This document shows, in pieces, positions 12,399-23,730 of a stretch of DNA of 64,000 nucleotides. How positions within the stretch are numbered: the stretch's first letter is position 1; each line of letters starts with the position of its first letter. The DNA is from Apostichopus japonicus (taxonomy: Eukaryota > Echinodermata > Holothuroidea > Aspidochirotida > Stichopodidae): the NCBI RefSeq assembly GCF_037975245.1, contig NC_092567.1, positions 14,648,876-14,712,875 of the forward strand, read 5' to 3'. Below the pieces are notes generated by a model. It did not search any database. It saw nothing but the letters and a program-made list of their open reading frames with translations, and was not told the origin of the DNA. Position numbers and translations under genes: made by a program.

Positions 12399-15300
12399 TC
12401 ATCCAGAACGACTTCAATTGATAGGAGGCTAGAAACATTCATACAGGTTTTCCAAGAGGTAATTTTCCTGAAGGGATCTGATCCTTCATATTATTCGCAG
12501 CCATTCAACAATTATTAAAATAGATAATTTAAATATCTCCAAGTATAGACGAGTATTACTATAGTGGCAATATAAAAATTAAAAAAAGCTGTGTGACAAT
12601 GTGTGAGCAACGGTGATCATTTTTAGACTGTCTAGCATATTAGAAGGTAATAATTCATGATGATCCTTAAAATTAAGTAATGTTTCAAAGACAAATTAGT
12701 TCCCAAGGCAACATCAAAATAGATGAAAGTGCGGGACGTAGCGGCAGTGTAACAATCTGATGAGACGCTGAGTAAATCGACATTCAACAACAAAGACTGA
12801 AGAAGCTTTTCAGAGCAAATAAACAACACACGCATCCCTTTAATGATGATTGAAACACATTCATGAAGAAACCTCTCTCATGCTTATCACAGATGTATAG
12901 GATAGATTTTTTACAGATGCTATTGCAGGGAACCAAGCTACCCAGCATGCAAGAACGAGACAAGCACTTTGGATAACATGGAATACATTTATAGACAGTT
13001 TATCCAAAGGCAAACACAAAAATCACAGGAAAAATACATATTAAAATACAGTATCGTACACTGTGATGGTAATATTAGTAGTAGGAATACCGTTCATACT
13101 ACGACTTTTAGTTTTAATTTCCGATGGCGACCCCGTTTTTTTTAATCTATTTTTGGTTCTTTCCTTCCAATTACATTTGCGACTGCTTTATTTTCTTGTT
13201 TTGTTTGTTTAATTGAACCAATAACATAGATCAACCTCCTTTTTAATGCAGATGTAGTTGGGATGTATTACATCAGCCCCTTTGGAGGCATTCTTATAAC
13301 CGGTATAAACTTAGATAAATGAACGGATGACTTTTTTTATATTTACGAAAGAAAATCCCTCTGCATAGACCTGACAAAGCTTCTAACATCTATCATATCC
13401 CACGTATTAATGCATATAGTTATTTGACACCAAAACATCTCCACCGTCTTAATAACAAAATTCTCAAAATTTGAAAGAAATAGAAAAAAAAAAAAACGCC
13501 AGGTCATACCTCTCGATGTACCCCGTAACGTTTGAATAATTTTTGAGACTTCTTACGGTCTTGAGAGGTTTACCTTCTTACCGGCGGTTGGATAAACTTG
13601 GCTGCAGGCGTTCGCAGGAAGAGGGCTAAGAGAAGGGTTTCAACCATGTCCGCGGCTCAGATTTTTTAACCAAAGAATATTACCCAAAACTCAATCCTGA
13701 CATGCAATGCAATCTTTTCAATTCAGAGAGCATGATATGTTCTTTAATGGTAAAAAAATAAGTGTTTTTTTGCCCCAAAAATTGGATGCGTTTATGCAGT
13801 CGAAGTGAGCTTTTATGGTGAATTGAGAATTCAGGCCTCTGACTTGATACATTTATAAATCTTAATTGCACGTAGGAATTTTTCTTTTCCCCCCGCATTG
13901 TCGGAATAATTATGCAAACTTTACCTATCCCGCTTATTTTCATGTTCGACTATTGAGTTGCCTTGAAGTGCTTTGTTACTTTGTATAAAAATCCTGGTGG
14001 TTTTTGTCGTGAAAAATATCGTGATAGACTGAGAATTACTAGGGAATTGACGTATCGGTCTATACTTATTTAGATCACAATTGGACAGTTCAGCCGATAT
14101 CAGGAAGCGTAAATTTAGGCAGCAAACTTTAGATTAAGGTATCTTAAAAAGAACAGGATTGGTGGAGTGGGTGGCCCTCCCTTTCCTAAACATTATTTAA
14201 TTTTTCCCATTTGGCCCCCCAAAGTAGCTTACACATCCTTGGCCAATGTATGCATTACTTTCGTTATAAAGACACAGTCCATTTTTTTAGTATCCTGTAA
14301 TATTTTCACAATATGTACTTCCACAGTTTGTTCTCAATTGAATGCACTTTCAGAGGAATCTGGATCTCCTTGCTCCTTCAATTTACCTCAAATTGACTAG
14401 TTGATGAAATACCACCAGCAGAGAGGGGGGGGGGGGATGGTTTGGAAGGAGTGACGTATTATTCATCTGATGTAATATCGTTATGTAGAACAGCATAATC
14501 AGTGTGATATGCTAACCACAACCTAAATCCAGTTGGTATTCCCACTGACCACAGAGTTCCCAAGGCCAGTACATGGATGGATTCCCCTTTGACCTGGTTA
14601 TCATGTTTCAGAAATGGAAAAAAAAAATAAAGTCCAGTTTTAAAGCTCTGCTAGTAAACAATACCAATCTATGCATCTCAATGAAATGTCTAAATATTAA
14701 TATTTTCTTAAAATCTTCTTGTCATCATAAAAAAAAATATATAAAAAAAATGCTGAAACTAACATTCACGTATGTGAAACAATATGGATCTTCCCAAACA
14801 TTGCATGTTTCCAGAGTGAGTAATGCACCCACCCGATGGTCAGATGATGCAGTATTTTGTTAGAACTTGTAATATTACGAGCAAGTACGCTGACCCATGG
14901 GAGTTCATTACTGGTAATTGTACTAATTCTCTTGTAATTGTATCTGGTAATTGTACTATTAATTGTACTAATTCTCAGGTGCCATGCTGCCCCCACTGGT
15001 ACCTACCGTGATGACAAAGAATCTTTTAATCCAAAAATTATTATCGTCGCTAGGATGTAAGCGAATGACACGAGAAGGACGGAGGGTCATTTTATCATTG
15101 CTCTACAATGAACATAATACATGGAAAGTATACACTGACAGTTTGCCAAAACTACAAAGATTAAATTATGCAGGATTATATATATGTGAAGGAAATTCAA
15201 AAAATGTTCCCAACAGCTCTAGTGTATTTATTAGTAGCCCGTGGGTTAGATATAATCTCTATATAACCGTCTATAGTGATTTATTTATATGAGCTACATC

Positions 15301-17371
15301 CAACCCTCTCAATGAAATCCCAACAAATTTAATTCACATTAAAAAAAAATTTGCATCAAGTTGTCACGTCAACTATATATGGAATCAATGAATGAAAGTG
15401 AAGTTTAAGATTAATATTAGCATGGCTGGTTCCAACCTTCACGTTTTTACCATTTTCTAGACCAGACATACTAAACTCTTTGACCCCAAAATCAAATATA
15501 TGTCAACTGGTTCTTAATCATTGTTGCACCCCCTAAAACACCTTGCAATTTAAAAACAGCGATTCCTCGATTATTTGTTGGGGGCTCCCCATTAATCCTT
15601 CGGTAATGATGAAACTATGACATCTATATTGCCCATTCACACCCAACCAGTTGGCAGATATGCTAATCACGACCCTAAAGGCAAAGGAATAAATGCCTCT
15701 GATTGGAAGGTCGTGGATCATTTGGAGAGGTTCCAAGAGGAGGACGGATTCCATCAATTTCCTCTTTTTATGAACTTTGTTAAAAAATTCTACGAATGAC
15801 CATTAGTATGATTAAGTGGGTTCGCAAACTTCTGACCCACAAGCCCAGGATCTGAAGGACTGTACAATGACCCCCCCCCCCATCCCTGCATTCAGAATTC
15901 AATAGCTATTATAGACTTGATGTAACAATAAAATCACTGAATCAATTTCAATCGGCTAAAATTTTCTGTTGCTGGAAAGATGCTTCGACTATTAACAAGA
16001 TGGACCTCTTTCCTAGTATTTATCGATGTAGTCCTTTGTATCAACATTTTCTTTTGGACTTGGTCATCAATTTATGAAAACAAAGAATACTACTGATCTA
16101 AACCATGATTGGTCAATTCATGACATCCTTTCACCAATTAATTCCACCAAAAGACGATTAATCAGTATCTCCTTCTAATGAATCAAACTTCGTCGTATTG
16201 TCGACCCTGACGTTTTGACGCTAGTTTTCAAAAAAAAACATTACAAAGGTTGTATAATAATCCAACTATAATAATCCAACTAGAACAACAGCTTGCATCC
16301 ATGTATTTTAAAACTTCCTAATATATTTCGATCGCATGCATTTTGGATCTCTGGTTCTGCTGGAAATCCATTGAAAGTGAAGATAAAAGAAAATAGAATG
16401 GAAATATAAATTAAAATGCACAAGAATGAAAACTGATTTTGTCTATTATTAGCTCTGCTGTCTTCCATAATAAATTAAGTTTTGTCTTGCTGTAAATACA
16501 ATGCTCTTTGTTAGCTGAAGGACAACACAAGCAGGAACACATTTTTTGTTACCCTATCCCCCCCCCCCGCCCCCGAAAAAACTGCAGGAGCTTACCAAAG
16601 GATATTTAGGCAGCAAATGCTTCTCTCATTTACGTTAAATGGTACGGTAAACCGTAGATGTTTATATCAGGCCATGAATCAGGGGGACGGAAGCTAGACT
16701 CTCGATGGTTATTCAACCCCCGAGTCAATTTTTTTGGATGTTGAAAATCTTGATCTTCGTATTTTTACGGAATAAAAAGAAGTGCAGTCTACTATTCTCG
16801 TCAAGGTTTAATAAAAGGAAAAGTCTCAAGTGTGTTGTTCTCTAAATTAAAGGTACCTAGAGCTCGAAAAAAAAAAGACAGAGGAGAAAATAGAATAATT
16901 GATGAGGCGGAGTTATACGTTCACTGGAAGTTAATTTCCAAAACTTTTAGCACCGGGGTTTATTATCAGACGACACTCACAGCGGGGATTGCGAGACACT
17001 GCGTCATTGCAACGTTCTACACCTTAAAACCTGACAGCGGCCGTAAATAACTCTGCGAACTATTGGAGTAATGTGTCTCTTATGGCGGAGAAACGTCGAA
17101 AATGAAACAGTGTTATTATAAACATTGCGAGAATGAAAGAGCAAGCGAGAGACGAGACGCTGGATGCAACGAGTGCTATGGTGGGAAAGCTTGCTCCAGA
17201 CACTGGAATCTTTTTCAGATGGATCAAACCTTCAAATTCCATTACATATTGGGGGGGTGAGGAGGAGGGGGGCTGTAAATGATTACTGGAAGAATTGCTT
17301 TCAAATTGATTCTTAATGTGTGTAGTTGTGTTTTCTAACTCCTCAGTTATGTACTTCACAGCCTGAGATAT
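12399..17371. other. Unannotated DNA
   Basis: Holds a small GGTAATTGTACTAATTCT repeat (14911-14978) and G/C runs near 14424, 15871 and 16560. Frames at 15617-15799 (+) and 16832-17050 (+) have mixed composition but no known domain or splice context, so they are not called. Confidence 0.5.
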
Positions 17372-18056
17372 GTAGTTTGTTTGTTTGTTGTTTGTATTGT
17401 TAATGTGTCTGTTTGCTAGTTCATTTGTTTGTTTGTATTTGTTCATTTGTTTGTTTGACCATTGTTTGTTTGTTCATTGGTTTATATTTGTTCATGTGTT
17501 TGTATCTGTTCGTTTGTGTTTGCTTGTTCATTTGTGTTTGTTTGTTAGTTCATTTGTTTGTATTTGTTTGTGTTTGTTTGTTCATTTGTTCATTTGTTTG
17601 TTTGTATTGTTAATGTGTCTGTTTGCTAGTTCATTTGTTTGTTTGTATTTATTCATTTGTTTGTTTGACCATTGTTTGTTTGTTCATTGGTTTATATTTG
17701 TTCATGTGTTTGTATCTGTTCGTTTGTGTTTGCTTGTTCATTTGTGTTTGTTTGTTAGTTCATTTGTTTGTATTTGTTCGTGTTTGTTTGTTCATTTGTT
17801 CATTTGTTTGTTTGTATTGTTAATGTGTCTGTTTGCTAGTTCATTTGTTTGTTTGTATTTATTCATTTGTTTGTTTGACCATTGTTTGTTTGTTCATTGG
17901 TTTATATTTGTTCATGTGTTTGTATCTGTTCATTTGTGTTTGTTTGTTAGTTCATTTGTTTGTATTTGTTCGTGTTTGTTTGTTCATATGTTTGTATTGT
18001 TCATGTGTTTGTATTTGTTCCTTTGTATTTGTTTGTATGTTGTTCATTTCTTTGTT
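17372..18056. repeat. TTTG/TTCATTTG minisatellite with 210-bp higher-order units
   Basis: Short TTTGTTTG and TTCATTTG blocks are organised into 210-bp units; TGCTAGTTCATTTG recurs at about 17413, 17623 and 17833. The third unit is shortened and diverges towards the end. The 231-codon plus-strand frame, rich in Cys, Leu, Phe and Val, results from the low-complexity sequence and the multiple-of-three period. Confidence 0.95.
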
Positions 18057-18928
18057 TTTTGGGTATCAAACACATTATAGTCCTCAAGCATTGCTCTGAT
18101 AACTCTTAACAATGTTGCATTGTGTACAAGTGATGGTATTCTACAACACTCTGTGTTAGCAACCCACACATTAATGGAGGGGGGGGAATGGCTTGCAGTA
18201 TGGAAGTATTTACCTCATTGATGTAGTACATCATGTTAGGACTGATTCTTCATGGCGGTCGCAAACGATCCAGTTATTATCAACAGAGAATTTCTTTTTT
18301 TTGTGGTTAAATTTACAGTACCATGGCAAAAACTGTGGATTAACTAAAGGATCCAACCATGTGTATGGTCCGTAGAGATTTATGCCAGAAATCGCTGGTT
18401 GGCCACATAAATTAGTGGGCTAATGCATTACTGTAGTGGCTCTATAAGCTAAATGCGATTATTTGCTACTCATAACTTACACAAGATAGCAGTAGCCACA
18501 TTTAACCTCTTCTATTAGATTGAAGAGGGGTGATGGGAGGGGGGGAGGGATGGGGAGGCATTTAAGTATGTGTAAACTTTAAAAACTTCAGAAGAAATTA
18601 CAAAAGGTGTCTCTCCACAGTAAAATACAATCTTTGAATAAACTGGAGGTCTTGAAGAAACTGCAAACATTTTCCCGAAGATAAGTACTCCAAATACCAG
18701 TGAAGAACTACGAAGGGTTTGTACATCACATGTGTATCGCATCAAATGCAAAATACACCTTTGTATTTACTTGTTACTAACTAAGGATGACGTTAAGAAC
18801 ACTCTTTATCTTGATCTGTTCTAGGCGATTCAAAAACATTGCCACCAGTGTAGGTTGCATTCCTATACCACTTCGATCTTTGAAATGACCCGGATAACAA
18901 AACTTTACAATGTTGGCAAATTTTGGAT

Positions 18929-19070
18929 GGTAGAATGAGAAGGAAGGGCATTGACCAGAGGAGCTGAACATAGAGGGCGCAGAGTGTTAAAAGGTTACCA
19001 GATCATTTTAGGCACGGTAGAACGAGGGTTGTGGGGAGACAGATAAGTGCATGAGGAACAAAGTAAATAT
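18929..19070 (+). repeat. Dispersed short repeat, copy 2
   Basis: This copy matches copy 1 over its whole length but lacks the GTGCTAAG block before GTTGTGGGGAGACAG, and reads GACAGATAAG where the others read GACAGGTAAG. The tail AACAAAGTAAAT resembles copies 1 and 3. Confidence 0.75.
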
Positions 19071-19541
19071 AGAAAAAAACCTCATTTAGAAATCACTTTT
19101 AAGGCCCTCAAATAACACAATGCAAAAACAAATTTGTCAATGACAAACGGAATGTCGTTGGCAGGCATGAAATTAAAAAGAGCATGGTTTAATTCGTCCG
19201 AGTAATTTAGAATGGAGAAAAACAATGGATTAAACATTAACATTTAGGCTTGCCAATTGAGTAAATCATCAAGTTAATTACCTCAAAAGAATTCTCGGCC
19301 GATAGGGAATAACGTTGCAGTATTGTTTGTGTTTGAATCCTCCCAACTGGCACCATACCACTACATCCCTATTAACTTTCACCGTCAGCCTAATTCACTA
19401 AAACATCAAAGCTTGTTTTGCTTTGGTTCCATGTTTTTTCTATTTTGCACTACTGAGAATTGCCTTACCTTAATTTATTGTTGTGCACAGAGCAAAACGT
19501 TTCTTCCCCTGTTTTTACCCCTTTTTCTCTTTCCTTTGAGA

Positions 19542-19617
19542 ATAAAGGAGCGTGGGGAATTTTCTTGAAATATGTATTATAAAGGAGCGTGGGGAATTTT
19601 CTTGAAATATGTATTAT
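19542..19617. repeat. Two-copy 37-bp tandem duplication
   Basis: ATAAAGGAGCGTGGGGAATT...ATGTATT occurs twice in direct succession (19542 and 19579). It is followed by an AT microsatellite. Confidence 0.9.
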
Positions 19618-19904
19618 ATTATATAATATATATATATATATACACATGTACATACTGTACATGGAGTCTAAATTGTATGTACTCAAACAAACATAAAACA
19701 TGTCATAATTAATGGTTTTAGATAACGGTATCATGCCTTACATGTATCATTCATCATTATGTTATGTTTTTAATGTTTTTTGCTGGAAATTTTATCTGTC
19801 GGTATTCGCGCTTGTTTGACTTTCTCGGAAAAACAAGGCGACCCCAAAAAACAAAGAAAAAATTACGAGAGGTGGCTGGCAGTGACATAGCATGACCTGA
19901 GATG

Positions 19905-20261
19905 CAGTGGTGTAGGAAGGTACTTTTGAGTGGGGGGGCTGAAGACTGATGGCCGGCCTGGGGGAGGGAGGGGGTGTCCCCCTCCCCTTTGGAAATTTTT
20001 GCATTTCCAGGTAGCCTCAGATGCAATTTGGTGCAATATAGCACACTTCAACACCCACTCCATTTTGTAAACTTAATTTTGTATTTTCACCAGGCCTTAG
20101 ATGCAATTTGGTGCTCCAAATGAGATTTTTTTTCTCATTTGGAAATGAAAAAGGGGTTTTCTGACTTGCGGAGCAGGGGGGCGGAATGATACTTCCGCCC
20201 CTCCACATTTTTCACTGGGGGGGCTGGCGCCCCCCCAGCCCCCCCGGTTCCTACGCCCTTG
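19905..20261. mobile_element. Non-autonomous hAT-like DNA transposon (MITE), 357 bp
   Basis: The element is flanked by a perfect 8-bp direct duplication, CTGAGATG, at 19897-19904 and 20262-20269. Its ends are imperfect inverted repeats: CAGTGGTGTAGGAAGG on the left, and CAAGGGCGTAGGAACC when the right end is reverse-complemented. Established knowledge: hAT transposons make 8-bp target duplications and often have termini starting CA(G/A). Inside are G-rich and C-rich subterminal tracts (GGGGGGGCT and its complement) that could pair, and an internal direct repeat around GATGCAATTTGGTGC near 20030 and 20101. It has no coding capacity, so it would depend on a transposase elsewhere. Confidence 0.88.
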
Positions 20262-20269
20262 CTGAGATG

Positions 20270-21018
20270 GACAGTTAATAGAGACAAAGCCTGTAGATTA
20301 GTTTACCATGTAGGGAGGAGGGGGGGAGGACCATTAAGTGATTGCTTTCGGGGGGGGGGGGGGTTTACTGTGACAATTAAAGCAAGTTCAATTGTCTATC
20401 TAAGCTGATCACATTCTTGTTTGATTTCACTCCCTTTCCCCCCCCCCCCCACCCTCTTACTCTCTCATCTACACATGTTGGACCTAAAACCACAATCTAT
20501 TTTTATATCATTCTTGTTCCCAATTAATGACCTCTCTGCAAAACAAACCACATTCAAGAAAGATGCTGGGAGATTTCTGTCCATAAAGTAGACAATTTAT
20601 GAAACACAGAAACACCTTCTTTCATTCACATTTACAACTGCCAGTGATATTGCCACCAAAATACAGCCGTGTTTTGCCCCTATGTATGTTAACGGTCGCG
20701 ACTCCCTGCAAAACCAACACGTAAAATATTTGATACCCTCGCAAGACATCAGACGTGATTTTTTTTTTTTTCTGGCTGTCAGACAGGAGTAGCCAATAAA
20801 ATTCTTGACTACCGTGAATATAGGTTCACGATTGCAATAAGCAGAGCGACACGTTTTGTGGCGTACTTCGAACGATCGTAAAAAAAAAGGAACGAAATCA
20901 CAAGCGAAGATACAAAAGAAGGCACATATTCTGCCAATTGAGTTTTTGTGACAGTTAAGTGCTATATTCCCCACCTGGAGTATGAATGCCGTAATGTTAA
21001 TGTTTATTTTCTTTACAG
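20270..21018. other. DNA between the hAT-like element and the candidate exon
   Basis: Contains G14 at 20350 and C11 near 20440. A minus-strand frame of 143 codons (20597-21028) has no recognisable domain and overlaps the candidate plus-strand acceptor; it is not called. Confidence 0.5.
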
Positions 21019-21170
21019 ACCATGACAAGAAGAAGGTTACCTCCTAACTGACATCCAGAAATGGCGGGGACTAGATACCGCCATCCCGTGGTCGGTGATA
21101 AATGGCGACACATCGAGATCGAGTACATAAAAGCCTTGAACGATCAGATGTGGCGCAGGAACTCAAAAAG
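21019..21170 (+). CDS. Possible first coding exon of an unrecognised gene (start codon at 21061)
   Basis: Seen: TTTTCTTTACAG ends at 21018, a plausible acceptor, and AAAAAG|GTACAT gives a donor at 21171. All three frames are closed before the ATG at 21061, so 21019-21060 would be 5' untranslated sequence with a 10-codon upstream reading frame starting at 21022. The ATG has A at -3 and G at +4, a strong Kozak context. It opens 36 codons plus two bases, beginning MAGTRYRHPVVGDKWRHIE and continuing with basic, Trp- and Tyr-containing sequence up to the donor. Composition is CpG-richer than the surroundings. Not recognised: I cannot name a family. No downstream exon was identified. It could be chance, since short frames flanked by GT and AG are common; the combination of strong start context, donor and base composition is what supports it. 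Confidence 0.4.
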
Positions 21171-21880
21171 GTACATTATGCATCCTGACATTTGCACGCC
21201 TCTTCTCCTCACCCACCCCCCCCCCTCCACACCGCATATGAATGAATAATTCAGGGTTAAAACTACAACTCTGTTTATTGGGTTCCATATGCTTTCATAA
21301 AAGGGAATCTCAAGATTTCACATAACAGAGCCAACAATGGATATCACCTTGACTCGATCTTGCACAAAGCAATAAAATACTTCTAAACCATACATATCAA
21401 TATATGCAAACACATTGGCAACGATTAAAATGAATTCAAATTGAACTTCATAGTAAGCTTTGGTAGACCCAAATCCATGATTCTTTTGACAGCCAAACGT
21501 ACCGTCGAGTCAATAGCACCTGGTTGAAGAGAGACGACAGCTGCCTGTGAGTAGTCTATATAGAGTTATTGTACGAGTATCAAAAATCAAACTATAATTA
21601 TGCCAATTTAAATCAATAATACATTGTCTGGCAGAAGAATGCTCAAGAATGTTAAACACAAAGCCAACGATATTCCAAATATTTCCCTTTATTTAAAATA
21701 CGAGATAAAATCTTTTCCAACTTCATTTGTTCGACTGTGACTACATTCTTTCTTTTGTCATATATGACTTTTCAATTCATGCATACTCAATACTACACTA
21801 ACATCAGAAGGAACGCCCCCAGCAACTGCAGACCTGAACGCACCATTAAAGCTAGCAATATAATTCCTCTCCCCCCCATG

Positions 21881-22215
21881 TTGGTGTTCTATACACCTAC
21901 AAATCTCTCCTACTGTGTACATATTGGTGTTCTATTACCAAACCTACACATCTCTCCTACAGTGTGCATATTGGTGTTCTATTCACCAAGCCTACACATC
22001 TCTCCTACGGTGTACATATTGGTGTTCTATTCACCAAACCTACACATCTCTCCTATTTTGTACATATTGGTGTTCTATTACCAAACCTACACATCTCTCC
22101 TACAGTGTGCATATTGCTGTTCTATTCACCAAACCTACACATCTCCCCTACAGTGTAAATATTGCTGTACTATTCACCAAACCTACGCATCTCTCCTACA
22201 GTGTACATATTGGTC
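21881..22215. repeat. 48-bp minisatellite, about seven to eight copies
   Basis: TTGGTGTTCTAT or TTGCTGT starts at 21881, 21924, 21971, 22019, 22067, 22114, 22162 and 22210, with periods of 43 to 48 bp. Units also hold ACCAAACCTACACATCTCTC and ACAGTGTACATA. All plus frames are partly open because of the period. Confidence 0.95.
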
Positions 22216-22563
22216 ACTGTTCCTTTTTTAGTACAAACCAAAGTTTCTGTATGGACAACCAAAGAGTAATGCCTGATAGTCCGAGGGACAAACCAGGAGA
22301 AATATCCCTAATTAAATTTTCCCTGATACCACTTTGTTTCACCAGCATGATATTAAACAAGACTGGTGTGTGTTACCATGGCATTGCTATAACCCTGACT
22401 TTCACAGACATCTTCAGACATCTCTCCAAATATAGATATGTATGTTAAGTTCAAGTTCCATTTTTTTACCTGAATGAATTAAAAGCCTCCACAACATGCT
22501 GGCTCAATCAAAGAACCTCTTACTCTGACAAATCCTTAAAGAAACCATCATTCACTAAACGTT

Positions 22564-22583
22564 CACGTGTCACGTGACACGTG
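22564..22583. promoter_or_regulatory. 20-bp perfect palindrome with three CACGTG E-boxes
   Basis: CACGTG occurs at 22564-22569, 22571-22576 and 22578-22583, evenly spaced 7 bp apart, and the whole 20 bp equals its own reverse complement. A further CACGTCA half-site follows at 22585-22591. Known: CACGTG is the core site of bHLH factors such as MYC/MAX, USF and CLOCK/BMAL. Inferred: a possible regulatory element. Nothing shows which gene it would serve; the nearest candidate is the putative exon at 21019-21170. Confidence 0.5.
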
Positions 22584-23628
22584 TCACGTCAGAATAGCTC
22601 AAACAAGGATGGTGGTTCGGATTATTGTACTCTTTTATTCATGTGCTTCCTTCAAGACCACACTAATGGTTAATATTTGTCTTTATTAAACATTGATCAC
22701 TCCTCCAAGATCTTGATATTTTAATATTTTATATTTAATATATTTCTTCTTTTTTTTTTTTTTGTCTTCAGCTCTTTAACGTTCTGTATAGTTTTCTTTC
22801 CCCTTGGTAGACATCTTGGCCTCTACTTTTTTTTCAGAAGATGGAAATCATTCGTAAATGCAGACAACCTTGAGAATTATTCATCGAGAGAGTATTAAAT
22901 AAAAAGACGAGTCCTTTGGTTTGATTTCATAGCATTCATGCACCAGGACTTAGTGGGAATGTAGATCCATCAGAGAGTAAAAAGTAATCCCGATTATTAA
23001 GTAATCAATCAATCAGTCTTCATGGATATTCAAAGGAGTACATTGGCGGCAGTGTCCAGGTACATACAGGTGAACCTTTAAGGTATGTGATATATTATAC
23101 TATGCTGAGGGAAGAAGCACCCGCTTTCTTGCGCCCTAAGATGACTACATTTTGCTTTTATTTTTTTTTTATTATTATTGTTTTTTTTTCCCCCCCTCTC
23201 TTGACATCCACCCAATGGTATCCTTCAAGTCAGTCTTGCACTAGTACAAAAGCACATAATACACAAACATATATACATATACCTTGCTGTCAGAAAACCA
23301 TTTTTATTAAAAACAGTAGTTTGGGTTATTAAACTTGGAAGATCGGTATCAAAAATATACTGGCATTTAATGTAACAGTTCAAAACCTCAGCTATTTTAA
23401 ATAACTCAGGTGAACATGTGAATGTGAAGAAATGTGTAAAAATAATTTTTTAAGCAGGGAAGAAAAGAAAATTAGGGGGGGGGGGGAGTGGGGGGCAGTG
23501 GAGGTTGAAAACGCCTTAAAGCTTAAACCATAATACAAGCTGCAACAAATTGTCATTAAGAGCTGTCTGTATTAATAAAAAGAGGTGAAGCTTTTTAAAT
23601 ACACCCACCCATCGACAAATATAAATGT

Positions 23629-23666
23629 ATATATATAAATATATGTATCTATATATGCATATATAT

Positions 23667-23699
<33 letters not shown>

Positions 23700-23730
23700 T
23701 ATATACATATATATATATACATATATATAC
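23629..23730. repeat. AT/CATA microsatellite
   Basis: TA units are mixed with ACATACATACATAC units. Simple sequence only. Confidence 0.95.

Noticed and set aside
17385-18080. 231-codon frame rich in Cys, Phe, Leu and Val that looks like a membrane protein
   Set aside because: It lies wholly in a TTTG-type tandem array whose 210-bp period is divisible by three; composition explains the hydrophobic residues.
20597-21028. 143-codon minus-strand frame
   Set aside because: No recognisable domain; it contains a poly-Lys stretch from a poly-T run and lies opposite the candidate plus-strand exon.
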